Positions 54,967-64,000 of a DNA stretch of 64,000 nucleotides are shown here, piece by piece. Made by a program: the position numbers and the translations under genes. How positions within the stretch are numbered: the stretch's first letter is position 1; every line of letters begins with the position of its first letter. The notes beneath the pieces are model-generated. The model was not told the DNA's origin and ran no database searches. It was given only the letters and a program-made list of their open reading frames with translations. The DNA is from Fibrobacterota bacterium. Its GTDB lineage: Bacteria; Fibrobacterota; Chitinivibrionia; Chitinivibrionales; Chitinispirillaceae. The stretch lies in contig JAEZKP010000031.1 of assembly GCA_023436145.1 (NCBI GenBank), positions 62,001-126,000 of the forward strand. Direction: 5' to 3'.

Positions 54967-56571
54967 ATGAGCAGTAAAGCACATTATTATTATGAGATTC
55001 CGCAGGAAAGAGATCCTCAACTGGTCCAATCCGATATCTGCATTTATGGAGCTACATCTGCCGGGATTTGTGCTGCTGTTCAAGCTGCTGCAATGGGAAA
55101 AAAGGTGGCCATTTTAGCCTTCAATAAACACATCGGCGGAATGACTACCTCTGGTCTGGGAGCAACCGATGTGGGCAACAAGCATGTTATTGGTGGCCTG
55201 GCCCAGAAATTTTACCAAGAAATTGGAGACTGGTATGGAACCGAAAAAGAACAGTGGTTTTTCGAACCGCATGTGGCTTTAAAGATTTTTTCCAGCTGGC
55301 TTCAAAACAAAAATATCTCACTTTTTACCGAATGCAGGCTAAAAGGAGTAGAAAAAGCAGCCAACAGAATTATTTCTCTGCAGCTTGAAAAAGGCATCAT
55401 TTTTAAAGCATCAGTTTTCATAGATGCCACTTACGAAGGTGATCTGATGGCTAAAGCAGGAGTAAGTTTTGCCATTGGAAGAGAAGGTAATGAGGTATAT
55501 GATGAACTTTATAATGGTATTCAGTATTCAGCTCATCATAATTTTAAAATGTTTGTAGATCCTTACCGTAAAGCAGGCGACCCGTCCAGTGGACTTCTTC
55601 CCTTTATTTCCGATACACCCATCGGCACTCAGGGAACGGCTGACAAACTGATTCAGGCCTACAATTTTCGCTTGTGTCTATGCAGCAATAAAAAAAACAG
55701 TGTCGATTTCAGCAAACCGGATAATTACAACCCCGAAAACTATGAAATTCTTTACCGCTATATCCAGGCCGGCATTTTTGATCTGTTTGGCCTTACCAGG
55801 GGACTTCCTAACCAAAAGGCAGATCATAATAACTGGGGTGCTTTTAATTCCGATTTTATCGGTGGAAACTACGGTTGGCCAGAAGGTGATTATAAAACCA
55901 GAGAGGAAATTTTTCAAAATCATTACAACTATCAAATGGGAATATTCTACTTCTGTTCCCATGACCCGCGACTGCCTTCTATAATTCACCAGAAAACCCA
56001 ATACTGGGGGTTGGCAGCCGATGAATTTGCTGACACCGGTAACTGGCCCGAACAGATTTACATCAGAGAAGCCAGAAGAATGATTTCCGATTATATTCTT
56101 ACCGAAAATGATGCTATCGGAAGAGCTTCCCCCGAAGATTCCATCGGTATGGGATCTTACCGTATGGATTCGCATAACTGTAAACGGGTTGTACACTCCG
56201 GCAGAACCCTCAATGAAGGAGACATTGAATTGTCTCCCCTCTCTCCTTTTCCCATACCCTATCGAACCATTACTCCAAAAAGATCTCAATGCACTAACCT
56301 GCTGGTTCCAGTATGCATCTCTGCTTCCCATGTTGCCTATGGAGCTATCCGGATGGAGCCGGTCTTTATGATTCTAGGGCAATCCGCAGGAATCGCAGCT
56401 TCTCTGGCATTACAAAAGAATAACGTAGTCCAGGATATATCCTATAGCGATCTGGAATACAGGCTCCACCAAGAAAAACAATTCACATTCGAACCATCAG
56501 AAACCAAAAAATACCGCATCAGTTCAGAATCAGGTGCGCCAATCGATGCTGCTTCGGCATCTAGAATTTAG
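54967..56571 (+). CDS. FAD-dependent oxidoreductase (FAD_oxidored family)
   Basis: 534-residue flavoprotein from the ATG at 54967, preceded by GGGAGA. A longer frame to 54745 adds 74 residues that do not fit. The N-terminal dinucleotide motif is SDICIYGATSAGICAAVQA, then KHIGGMTTSGLGATD as in FAD_oxidored proteins, and FIDATYEGDLMAKAGV. The end has VAYGAIRMEPVFMILGQSAGIAASLAL. It oxidises an unknown substrate, perhaps a sugar or sugar-derived compound; homologues are often found near glycan-degrading genes. It is followed after 12 bases by the peptidase-like gene. Confidence 0.85.
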   Translation: MSSKAHYYYEIPQERDPQLVQSDICIYGATSAGICAAVQAAAMGKKVAILAFNKHIGGMTTSGLGATDVGNKHVIGGLAQKFYQEIGDWYGTEKEQWFFEPHVALKIFSSWLQNKNISLFTECRLKGVEKAANRIISLQLEKGIIFKASVFIDATYEGDLMAKAGVSFAIGREGNEVYDELYNGIQYSAHHNFKMFVDPYRKAGDPSSGLLPFISDTPIGTQGTADKLIQAYNFRLCLCSNKKNSVDFSKPDNYNPENYEILYRYIQAGIFDLFGLTRGLPNQKADHNNWGAFNSDFIGGNYGWPEGDYKTREEIFQNHYNYQMGIFYFCSHDPRLPSIIHQKTQYWGLAADEFADTGNWPEQIYIREARRMISDYILTENDAIGRASPEDSIGMGSYRMDSHNCKRVVHSGRTLNEGDIELSPLSPFPIPYRTITPKRSQCTNLLVPVCISASHVAYGAIRMEPVFMILGQSAGIAASLALQKNNVVQDISYSDLEYRLHQEKQFTFEPSETKKYRISSESGAPIDAASASRI

Positions 56572-56583
56572 ATCCTCTTTCTT

Positions 56584-57213
56584 ATGAGTATACTCAATCC
56601 GATTCTTTTAATCTTATCCATTACCTCATTTCTTAATTGTGCAGAGAAGTGGGGATTTCAGAGTGATACCATGATAGTAAATCTAAACATCGCAGATCGT
56701 GACTGGGATCCCAAAAGACCAGACAAGAGTGTTGGCTGGTGTGCTGAAACCAGTATTCAGATGGCTTTGGCTTATTATGGAATAGATATTTCTCAAAAAA
56801 GCATCAACAGAGCCGGTTCACCCAGTCATTCCGATCTTTACATGGACGAAATTGATGTAGCCCTCGATGAACTTTCTGTCAAATACATTTCCTGGAAAGG
56901 AAAAGATAAGGAACTGGATGACTTTTTAATCTGGATTAGATCCATGCTAGACTCCCATTATCCTGTACTTTGCGGAGTCAAAATATACCCCGATGAAAAA
57001 CCAAAGTGGTTTCTGGATCATTTTGTGCTCATCGTAGGTTACAATAAAAAAGGACTTCTGGTAAATACGAATATGAAAGGACAAAAACTGATCAGCTACA
57101 AACAATTAACCTCCTTTAACCATGGATTTTCTTTTAAAAACCGCAAAAACCGATATTTTGCCAGAGCGATTACCGGACTTAAAGTTCAGACCCCTATCTT
57201 TAAAATCAACTGA
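56584..57213 (+). CDS. C39-like papain-fold cysteine peptidase, exported
   Basis: 209-residue protein with an N-terminal signal (ILNPILLILSITSFLNC), the Cys at 19 possibly a lipobox. The catalytic Cys53 is in VGWCAETSIQMALAYYG and the His146 in FLDHFVLIVGYNKKG, with Asn at 161 or 163 completing a C39/papain-like triad. It lacks the ABC-transporter parts of bacteriocin-processing C39 proteins. It lies 12 bases after the FAD oxidoreductase gene and is probably co-transcribed. Substrate unknown. Confidence 0.75.
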   Translation: MSILNPILLILSITSFLNCAEKWGFQSDTMIVNLNIADRDWDPKRPDKSVGWCAETSIQMALAYYGIDISQKSINRAGSPSHSDLYMDEIDVALDELSVKYISWKGKDKELDDFLIWIRSMLDSHYPVLCGVKIYPDEKPKWFLDHFVLIVGYNKKGLLVNTNMKGQKLISYKQLTSFNHGFSFKNRKNRYFARAITGLKVQTPIFKIN

Positions 57214-57271
57214 TCATAATTCTCCCATTATCATCAGCAACCACCTCATACTTTTTAACAGAAACTAAAAA

Positions 57272-57307
57272 ATCCTGTTCTGTTGCGACTTTGCAACAGA
57301 ACAGGAT
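57272..57307 (-). terminator. Perfect 15-bp hairpin terminator
   Basis: ATCCTGTTCTGTTGC, six-base loop, then the exact complement. On the minus strand it is followed by a run of six T. It lies 27 bases after the stop of the gene at 57334 and faces the convergent peptidase gene, so it may work both ways. Confidence 0.8.
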
Positions 57308-57333
57308 CAGCAATTAAACTGCTTTGGGTTTTA

Positions 57334-58740
57334 TCAGCGGACAACTGTTATTCTATTTGCTTTAACCCAGTCTCCACTTAGCAATCCGGATCTGGACCAT
57401 ACATAATTGATTCTGCTGACCATTTTCCCTTCAGAGTCGGTTCGCACCACAAAAAGAGAATCATTAACCCATTCATTTTTTCCCATATCAAGCAATTCCG
57501 TCTTTATTTTGATACTGTCAGCCTCTTTATTGACACTGCATTTAAGTGTTGGAAGCCATTTTTTCTTAATTTCATCATAATAATATTCACCATTAATAAA
57601 TACTCCGCTGGTTGATAAAGTGTCGAAATATCTCTCATATTGCCAAATATTGGATAAATCTTCATAATCACCTGATTCGGTTATATCACCGGCAGATGGT
57701 ATCTTACATATTTTATTCTCGTAATTTGTTAATTTCCAGCCATTTCCATTATCATCAGTAACAAAGACGGATTCAGCTACAGTAAAATTTTTCATCTGTG
57801 GATTTAAAGAACGCTCCCATTTAACATAGCTTCCAGTCCATTTTTTTGTTTCTTCATCCATACTTTTTTGCCAGGACCGATGTTGTAGAATAAGGCCATT
57901 GGAATCCCTTATTTCTGAAGACACATATACCGGAATCAGTTTATCATCAATGTACTCTTCCAGACTATCAGATACGATTTGGTTACCTTCCATTTTTCGG
58001 TGTAATCTGGCAGTGTTGAGGATCCATCTGTTCATATCATTATCCCAGTAATCAATAGTAAAAACTTGTAAAGGTGAGCTACCACTCATTTTACGGTATC
58101 TGTACCTCTCAGATTCAGTTTTCTTACCATCAGATCGCCAGGTTTTATTTGTCTCCACCCAGCTATTGTTAGTCTGATAAACATTCTCAACAGTTGTAAT
58201 TACCAGGACGGAATCATTTGAAGTATCAGAATAAACCGTTTTTCTGTTCACAGTTTTTGTAATTCTGTCGTTTTTGTCATAAAATATGCTGTCGGATGCC
58301 ACCCACATTTTCTGGGCTGGATTCCACTCGACATCGTAAAGCACCACCCGATTTGATTTACCTTTAACAGTATCGACCATTGACCGGTAGCCCTCTACCA
58401 GTTCCCACCCGGCAGAGTTACTTTTCCTGTCATATTTAAACCAGGCAGTTTTGTAATGCAAAGCATCATAAGTCATTTGCATCAGTGACATTTTTTCCCA
58501 TCTGGAACCGGTCCATTGTTCGGTCAGTTCACTGACACAGTTATCAGCAGAATCGTAAGTTAAGGTACGGCGCATATTGTTAGTCCAGCTGTAGCCTTTC
58601 CAGACCTCCTCAACAAAAACTTCTTCCCTTTTTTTATTTTTTGATCCGGTTTTATTTTGTGCAAATAAAGAAGAGGTACTTAAAGCCAAAACCAGCGATA
58701 CGATAAGATAAACCTGCCATTTTTTAATGAAGTGACTCAT
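57334..58740 (-). CDS. Exported repeat protein of unknown function
   Basis: 468-residue protein with a signal peptide (LIVSLVLALSTSSLFA). The mature part is built of imperfect repeats with TYDSADN-, YRYRKMSG- and YDEIKKKWLPTLKCSV-like elements, in which W and Y alternate with charged residues, like the text-like repeats of Bacteroidetes/Fibrobacteres surface proteins. No catalytic motif is visible. AGGAGAAA precedes the ATG. It ends at the strong hairpin. It may be an adhesin or surface scaffold. Confidence 0.75.
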   Translation of the reverse strand: MSHFIKKWQVYLIVSLVLALSTSSLFAQNKTGSKNKKREEVFVEEVWKGYSWTNNMRRTLTYDSADNCVSELTEQWTGSRWEKMSLMQMTYDALHYKTAWFKYDRKSNSAGWELVEGYRSMVDTVKGKSNRVVLYDVEWNPAQKMWVASDSIFYDKNDRITKTVNRKTVYSDTSNDSVLVITTVENVYQTNNSWVETNKTWRSDGKKTESERYRYRKMSGSSPLQVFTIDYWDNDMNRWILNTARLHRKMEGNQIVSDSLEEYIDDKLIPVYVSSEIRDSNGLILQHRSWQKSMDEETKKWTGSYVKWERSLNPQMKNFTVAESVFVTDDNGNGWKLTNYENKICKIPSAGDITESGDYEDLSNIWQYERYFDTLSTSGVFINGEYYYDEIKKKWLPTLKCSVNKEADSIKIKTELLDMGKNEWVNDSLFVVRTDSEGKMVSRINYVWSRSGLLSGDWVKANRITVVR

Positions 58741-58798
58741 ACATTTTCTCCTGATAGGGTGAATAGGAAAAACGAAAAGGTATTTAGCTGATTCTCAC

Positions 58799-59551
58799 TT
58801 ACCACTTGACTAGCCCGATTCGGACTCCGAACCGGTTTTTATCATTTTTTAAAGGGATCTGATATTCCAATTCGGTTTGTATCTGGAAACCATCTGAAAC
58901 CATTACGTTATATCCCAACTTTAGAGCATCGATTTCATATTTCCGCTCATTAAAGGCAGGATTGTGTCTGAAACGTTGATCAAATCGCAGATGTAACTGT
59001 TGTCCTTCAATAAAACTCAGATAATAACCAACACAGAGTTCTGTTTCAGGTGTGAATTGTAAAACGGAGGAGGAGGTATCACCGACATCCACTCCGGTCA
59101 TATGCTCTTTTGCATCGATATAAAACCCCATAAATTGCTGATCCGGAGCCAGATCAAAATTCAATTCTATCCCGGGAGCCGTGTAAAAATAACCGTTTAG
59201 TGTCCCGCCTTCCAGGGTCAGATCAAAGGAAAATTTATTATAAGAAAACAGTTTGGCAATTGCGCCCAGAAATAAACAGCTCTCCCCATCGCTCAAATAC
59301 CTGTTTCCCCGCAGCTGAACTCCCATATAGGCGGATATAAACGGATTAAGCCCTCTTCCCAATACGGCCATAGTGTTTACTTTTGATCCATTCAGTCCCG
59401 GCTGAAGGTCAGTAAAGCCAAAGTTGACTAGAAAGTACCCTCTGTTCTGATCGAATGTCTCAATTGTGTTTAATGAATGGGATTTTTTAGAAAAAGAAAG
59501 AAGAAAGATAAAAATGGCAATTACTGTAAGTACCTTTTTGTTTACTAACAC
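58799..59551 (-). CDS. Putative outer-membrane beta-barrel protein
   Basis: 250-residue protein starting at GTG 59551, with AAGGAGG six bases upstream. The signal peptide is VLTVIAIFIFLLSFSKKSHS. The mature part has alternating strands with aromatic ends (RGYFLVNFGFTDLQPG, YEIDALKLGYNVMVSDGF) and finishes RFGVRIGLVKW, as in small outer-membrane barrels. No family is assigned. It lies between the synthetase gene and the repeat protein and may share a transcript with either. Confidence 0.72.
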   Translation of the reverse strand: MLVNKKVLTVIAIFIFLLSFSKKSHSLNTIETFDQNRGYFLVNFGFTDLQPGLNGSKVNTMAVLGRGLNPFISAYMGVQLRGNRYLSDGESCLFLGAIAKLFSYNKFSFDLTLEGGTLNGYFYTAPGIELNFDLAPDQQFMGFYIDAKEHMTGVDVGDTSSSVLQFTPETELCVGYYLSFIEGQQLHLRFDQRFRHNPAFNERKYEIDALKLGYNVMVSDGFQIQTELEYQIPLKNDKNRFGVRIGLVKW

Positions 59552-59661
59552 GCATTTCCTCCTTTGGTATGAATGAAGTACACTGCAAAAAGTTGTCCCG
59601 AGGAATTTCCCTTTGGAAACCCTGCTGCATTAAAGCAGGGTTAAAAACAATAGATCGCAAA

Positions 59662-62600
59662 TCAATTACCAATATTAGCTTGTGAACGGGCGGGAATACC
59701 AAACCAGGAAGTAGCGGAGGGTAATGTTTCACCTTTCATCAGCAGAGAAAGTCCATCCAGAACCGCTCCATTTTTCATAGAGGAATCATAAAGTACAACA
59801 GACATAGGCCCCACCGTGGTATTTTTGCCTATGTGTAAATTGGACATCTTCATTACTCTATCCTCAAAAAGATGAGTCTGGATAGTGCAACCATAGTTCA
59901 ACGAGGCATTATCACCGATAGAAACCAGGTCAAACTCGGTTATTTCTGTGGTTTCCATAAACACGTTTTTTCCTATCTTACAGCCTAGTAGACGGAAAAA
60001 AGCCGGCAGAAACGGGGTACCCTGAATCATCTGCAACAATAATGGAAATGCCAGATTTTCACAGAGTGAATTTATAAACTCATTTTTCCAGATAAATAGA
60101 CTCCAAAGTGGCTTTTGCAGTTGACGATACCTTCCAACCAGTAACCATTTCAAACCAACCGTAACCAAAGTTACAAACACCGAAGAGCCGAAAATCACCA
60201 GAGGACAGAATAAAATATAGGCACCCAGTGATGCTACCGGCCCCAGAATCTCCGACATAAACCAGTAGGAGAAAATAAAGCAGCAACTGGTCAGAGCAGG
60301 TGGCACTGTTATTTTGAAAAACTCCACTATTCCCCGAAGAATAACCATATACAACGGAGGCTCAAATGTCTGCTTCAATTCAAACTGCTGACTCTCCTGC
60401 CGTTTGGGCAAAATCATAGGAGGAGAACCCAGCCAGTTGGTGTCGTTAATGGTTTGAATGGCACATTCCCGAGGCGGTTTTGAAAGAACACCTATAAGAC
60501 AGTTATTCCCAATACTGGTTCCTATGGGAATAAGAGCACTGTTGCCGATAAAGGACCTTTTCCCTACTATTGTCTTTCCTACATGCATTGTACCGTTTCT
60601 AACTACTGCCGGACCAACACTGGCTGAATCAGCCACAAAACTGCCCTCCTCCACACTGAGCAGATCAGCTGTTATATGATCCACTGTAGAGATTTCAGCC
60701 CGCTTTCCGATTTTCGCCCCCAGCATTCGAAGCCAGAAAGGAAGAAAAATAGTAGCATAGAGAGGCTGTACTGTCATAAGACTCAACTGCACCAGAGTAT
60801 CCACCACCCACTTTCGTATATATTCTTTACTGTAAACTGGATAACTGGTGGCCCCATCCGATGGAGACAGAATTTTTTTCACTATGGCCACTGAAATACA
60901 AAATGAGATGGTAAATGAAGCTGCCATGGGTATGGTAGAGGATAAGGCATAAATTAAACCGTGATTCACATACAGCCAAAAAGCCACAGCAGTCCATGGC
61001 ATCAATAGAAAAATCGGAAGAACCAGCACCAGTAAAAACGCCAGAGAGAAGGTTATCTTATAGGATAGAGTGGGGCGAAGTGAAGCCGCATACTCCTTAA
61101 ATTCCCTATCCGAATTACCTGCATTATTTGTTTTGGTTGCCGGAGACCCCTCCCAGTGCTCTCCTTTTTTGACAGTTGCTCCTGATGGAAGCAGCGACAA
61201 TTCTCCTAATTCTGAAAAATCTTCCATTTTGGAATTTTCAGATAAAACCGACCGGGTTCCCACAGTACAGTTTTTACCAATAGTTATAGGACCTATATGA
61301 ATCATTCCGTTGGATACTTTATAAGCCATAAGATGAGCATCGGCATTAATGGAGGAATTATTACCCACCGAAATCATATCACATACTCTGAATCTGTCAG
61401 AACCCATGTGAACATTTCTGCCTATTTTTGCACCCAGCAAACGGTAATACCAGGTCAGAAATGGTGTACCTCGCATAATGCGTGTAGGAACCAGATCCAT
61501 CAATCTGCTTACAAACCAGAATCTCAGATAGAAAAAACCCCACAGTGGATAGCTTCCTTCCCTGAATCTGCCAATCACCACCCACTTACCAATAATTGAC
61601 ATAGTTATAACAGCCGGCAGAAGCATCAGCATGGAGATAAAAGAAGCTATCACCCACTCTGTAACCTCTATTTCCGGATTAAAAAAATCTAAAATGAATG
61701 GAATTATAAGCGGTGTGGAAAACAACATGAACACTGGATAAAGCGAAATTGCCTGAAAGAGACTGCATAAAACGTTTTTCCACCTTTTTACCGGAATACC
61801 TTTTACCATTTGAGATTCATCATTGGAACTGGGAGCTGTTGCGGATCTGGATTCTATTTCCTTATGAATAACCGCCGCCAGTGACTCAACTGTGCGGTAC
61901 TGATAGATGTACTGCAACGGTAAATCTTTCATTCCCGGAATATTTCTCAGTTCAGATACGATTGTGGCAGCCAGCAAGGAATGACCTCCGATATCAAAAA
62001 AATCATCAGTAACCGAAATGTCTTTCCGGTCGAAGTATTTTTCCCAGATTTCATGAATTTTACTTTCGCAATCATTGCGCGGTTGGACTATCTTCTTATC
62101 GGCTTTTATTTCTGCTGTACTCAGTGATGGAAGCTTTTTACGATCAATCTTACCGCTGGGAAGAACAGGCAGCTGGTCAAAAGTTAAAAACTGACTGGGG
62201 ATCATATAGGATGGAAGAAAGTTTTTCAGGGAATTACGTAACTCTTTTTCATCAATCTTTTTCCCCTCTTCCGGAACCACATAAGCCACCAACGATTGAA
62301 TTCCCTGCGCATTGGTGCACAGTGCAACTGCCACCTGCCTTGCCTGAGTGGATTTTACTATGGTTGCTTCGATCTCACCCAATTCTATCCTCTGCCCTCT
62401 AAGCTTCACCTGATCATCAATGCGACCGGCAAACTGTATACTGCCATCAGGAGCAAAACGGGCCCGGTCGCCTGACCTGTAAAGTCTTTGCGGAAAATCA
62501 TTTCCTACCTGAAAAGGAGGGGTTACGAATTTCTGAGTGGTAAGCTCTTCCCGGTTAAGATATCCCAGAGCAAGACAATGTCCTCCTATGCAAAGTTCCC

Positions 62601-64000
62601 CTGTCATTCCAGGCGCAACCGGTTGAAGATTTCTGTCAAGAATAAAAGCAGCATAATTGGGAGCAGGCCTGCCAATCGATGGCTTTATCCCTTTTCTGCA
62701 CTCACCACTGGTGGCAATAACCGTGGCCTCAGTTGGTCCATAGGTGTTAAAGACTTTCCTTTTTCCATCCAGCCAGGGCTCTATTGCCTTAAGATGACAC
62801 TCTTCTCCTCCCAGAATAAGTATGCGTACAGATTCCACCGGTGTCTGCATCATTGAAATCTGTGTAGGCACAGTGGAGAAAACTGTAACTTTCTGGGCAT
62901 CCAGAAATTTTACCAGATCCGGTCCGGATAAAGCCTCAGATTTGGTTGCCGCCACCAGTAAAGCGCCACTATACCAGGCCAGCCACATTTCTTCCACAGA
63001 AGCATCAAATGAGACAGAAAAACCCTGAAACACTCTGTCTTTGTGATTGACTCTGAAGAGCCTGCTTTCACCGCGGATAAGATTGCATACAGAGCGATGC
63101 TGTAAAACCACTCCTTTTGGTTTACCAGTTGTCCCGGAGGTATAGATAACATATGCCGGATCATCAGCTGTAATAGCTCTCTCTTCTTTGGTCAGATTAT
63201 CCGTACTGAATTTTTTGAGTTCTTCTGGTAATCTTTCCACAATGACACACTCGTTAGTCAGTTCATTCTGTTTTTGCAACATGGTATCTGTAATCACCAT
63301 TTTGACATCAGCATCCTGCAGAATGTAACTGATACGGTCTGCGGGCGATCTGGGATCAATGGGAACATATGCAGCTCCGGCTTTAAGAACTCCCATAATG
63401 GCGATAAACACATCCTCCGAACGGGGAAGAAGAATCGCTACGAAAGAACCCCTTTTCACACCTCTGGATTGTAAAAGCCTGGCCAGAGCATTCGATCTGC
63501 GATTGAACTCTCTGTAACTTATCTCCTCTCCCCTGCATCGCAGTGCAGCTTTCCCTGAAAATGCCTGCACCGTTGTCTCAAAAAGCTGTGGCAGTGTTGA
63601 AGGACTTGATATCTGCGAATCTACAACCGATACACTCCAGCTTTGAAGCTTCTTTAGCTCCGGCTCTGAGAGCATTTGCAACAGAGATATTCTGGTGGAT
63701 GGATTCTTCAGGAATTCTTTAATTACCACAGTAATATGATCATGCCAACACCTGGGAATACTCTTTTCATCAAATCCCATATTGCTAATAATAAGGCTTC
63801 TTTCTACCGATGATTCAAAAAAGGCAATCATGGCAGGGGATTGCTCCTCTTCAGAAACGATGCTGGCAAAAAATGGAAAATATTCTTTCGCAGGATTAAT
63901 CAGATTCCTCCATTGCCTGCTTCCTTTGACAGAATTAATGATTTCTTTAATCAGATCAAGTATTGATTGGTCCTGGCTAAGTTGAAATTTAAAAATCTCA
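59662..64000 (-). CDS. Pls/PosA-type nonribosomal peptide synthetase, 5'-truncated by the window edge
   Basis: At least 1446 residues; the frame is open to the window edge, so the N-terminus is missing. The part before the first Met (63831) and up to about residue 60 looks like the end of a condensation domain (FLKNPSTRISLLQMLSEPEL). Then come an adenylation domain (VIYTSGTTGKPKGV, FDASVEEMWLAW, YGPTEATV), a carrier domain (FFDIGGHSLLAA, Ser near 618 counting from 63831), and a membrane part with three left-handed beta-helix repeats (TEFDLVSIGDNASLNYG type). This is the layout of polylysine-synthetase-like enzymes. The amino acid used is unknown. Confidence 0.88.
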   Translation of the reverse strand, partial: EIFKFQLSQDQSILDLIKEIINSVKGSRQWRNLINPAKEYFPFFASIVSEEEQSPAMIAFFESSVERSLIISNMGFDEKSIPRCWHDHITVVIKEFLKNPSTRISLLQMLSEPELKKLQSWSVSVVDSQISSPSTLPQLFETTVQAFSGKAALRCRGEEISYREFNRRSNALARLLQSRGVKRGSFVAILLPRSEDVFIAIMGVLKAGAAYVPIDPRSPADRISYILQDADVKMVITDTMLQKQNELTNECVIVERLPEELKKFSTDNLTKEERAITADDPAYVIYTSGTTGKPKGVVLQHRSVCNLIRGESRLFRVNHKDRVFQGFSVSFDASVEEMWLAWYSGALLVAATKSEALSGPDLVKFLDAQKVTVFSTVPTQISMMQTPVESVRILILGGEECHLKAIEPWLDGKRKVFNTYGPTEATVIATSGECRKGIKPSIGRPAPNYAAFILDRNLQPVAPGMTGELCIGGHCLALGYLNREELTTQKFVTPPFQVGNDFPQRLYRSGDRARFAPDGSIQFAGRIDDQVKLRGQRIELGEIEATIVKSTQARQVAVALCTNAQGIQSLVAYVVPEEGKKIDEKELRNSLKNFLPSYMIPSQFLTFDQLPVLPSGKIDRKKLPSLSTAEIKADKKIVQPRNDCESKIHEIWEKYFDRKDISVTDDFFDIGGHSLLAATIVSELRNIPGMKDLPLQYIYQYRTVESLAAVIHKEIESRSATAPSSNDESQMVKGIPVKRWKNVLCSLFQAISLYPVFMLFSTPLIIPFILDFFNPEIEVTEWVIASFISMLMLLPAVITMSIIGKWVVIGRFREGSYPLWGFFYLRFWFVSRLMDLVPTRIMRGTPFLTWYYRLLGAKIGRNVHMGSDRFRVCDMISVGNNSSINADAHLMAYKVSNGMIHIGPITIGKNCTVGTRSVLSENSKMEDFSELGELSLLPSGATVKKGEHWEGSPATKTNNAGNSDREFKEYAASLRPTLSYKITFSLAFLLVLVLPIFLLMPWTAVAFWLYVNHGLIYALSSTIPMAASFTISFCISVAIVKKILSPSDGATSYPVYSKEYIRKWVVDTLVQLSLMTVQPLYATIFLPFWLRMLGAKIGKRAEISTVDHITADLLSVEEGSFVADSASVGPAVVRNGTMHVGKTIVGKRSFIGNSALIPIGTSIGNNCLIGVLSKPPRECAIQTINDTNWLGSPPMILPKRQESQQFELKQTFEPPLYMVILRGIVEFFKITVPPALTSCCFIFSYWFMSEILGPVASLGAYILFCPLVIFGSSVFVTLVTVGLKWLLVGRYRQLQKPLWSLFIWKNEFINSLCENLAFPLLLQMIQGTPFLPAFFRLLGCKIGKNVFMETTEITEFDLVSIGDNASLNYGCTIQTHLFEDRVMKMSNLHIGKNTTVGPMSVVLYDSSMKNGAVLDGLSLLMKGETLPSATSWFGIPARSQANIGN

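Overview
The window looks like a chromosomal segment from an AT-rich Gram-negative, probably anaerobic, polysaccharide-degrading bacterium. The evidence is a Wza/Wzz/Wzy-type envelope polysaccharide locus, outer-membrane barrel-like proteins, lipoproteins, a large multidomain GH9 cellulase, a second secreted carbohydrate-active protein with a T9SS-like C-terminal tail, and a 2-oxoacid:ferredoxin oxidoreductase. This mix fits the Fibrobacterota/Chitinispirillum neighbourhood, but the taxonomic guess is inference. I saw no rRNA, tRNA, CRISPR array or intact insertion sequence.

Layout. (1) 1-14.6 kb: surface polysaccharide locus. It holds several GT4 glycosyltransferases (the first cut by the window edge), an NAD-dependent epimerase, a DUF2334 deacetylase-like protein, a FemAB-like transferase, a MurJ/Wzx-like flippase, an SLBB export protein, an O-antigen-ligase/polymerase and a Wzz chain-length protein. 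Two decayed glycosyltransferase copies lie directly before an intact paralogue. (2) 14.8-22.9 kb: housekeeping and accessory genes: pyrF, a Nudix hydrolase, a frameshifted Rpn-type nuclease, YchJ, an AgcS symporter, a UbiA-family enzyme and an orphan histidine kinase. (3) 23.4-25.9 kb: a tight lipoprotein / M48 metalloprotease / lipoprotein operon. (4) 25.9-32.7 kb: an animal-type haem peroxidase, the GH9 cellulase, and a membrane-anchored AraC regulator whose outside domain resembles the cellulase's accessory domains. (5) 33-43.1 kb: ferredoxin and korAB, a GT-C-like membrane protein with GtrA, a giant outer-membrane-type protein that probably starts at an ATT codon, and a CNNM/CorC transporter-like protein. 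(6) 43.1-48.1 kb: a five-gene operon of two related secreted proteins, a DUF4390-like protein and an NtrY/NtrX-like two-component pair. (7) 48.3-57.2 kb: a MITE-like element, an aldolase-type enzyme, citrate synthase, the secreted carbohydrate-active protein, YjbQ, an HPr-like protein without the catalytic histidine, an FAD oxidoreductase and a C39-like peptidase. (8) 57.3-64 kb: two exported proteins and a Pls-type nonribosomal peptide synthetase running off the window.

How they fit together. Region 1 builds and exports a glycan. Region 4 looks like a sense-and-degrade unit for plant polysaccharide. Citrate synthase and KorAB supply the oxidative branch to 2-oxoglutarate and its ferredoxin-linked oxidation. 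Most genes have clear AGGAGG-type ribosome sites, which I used to choose starts; several of the longest open frames begin well upstream of the likely real start.
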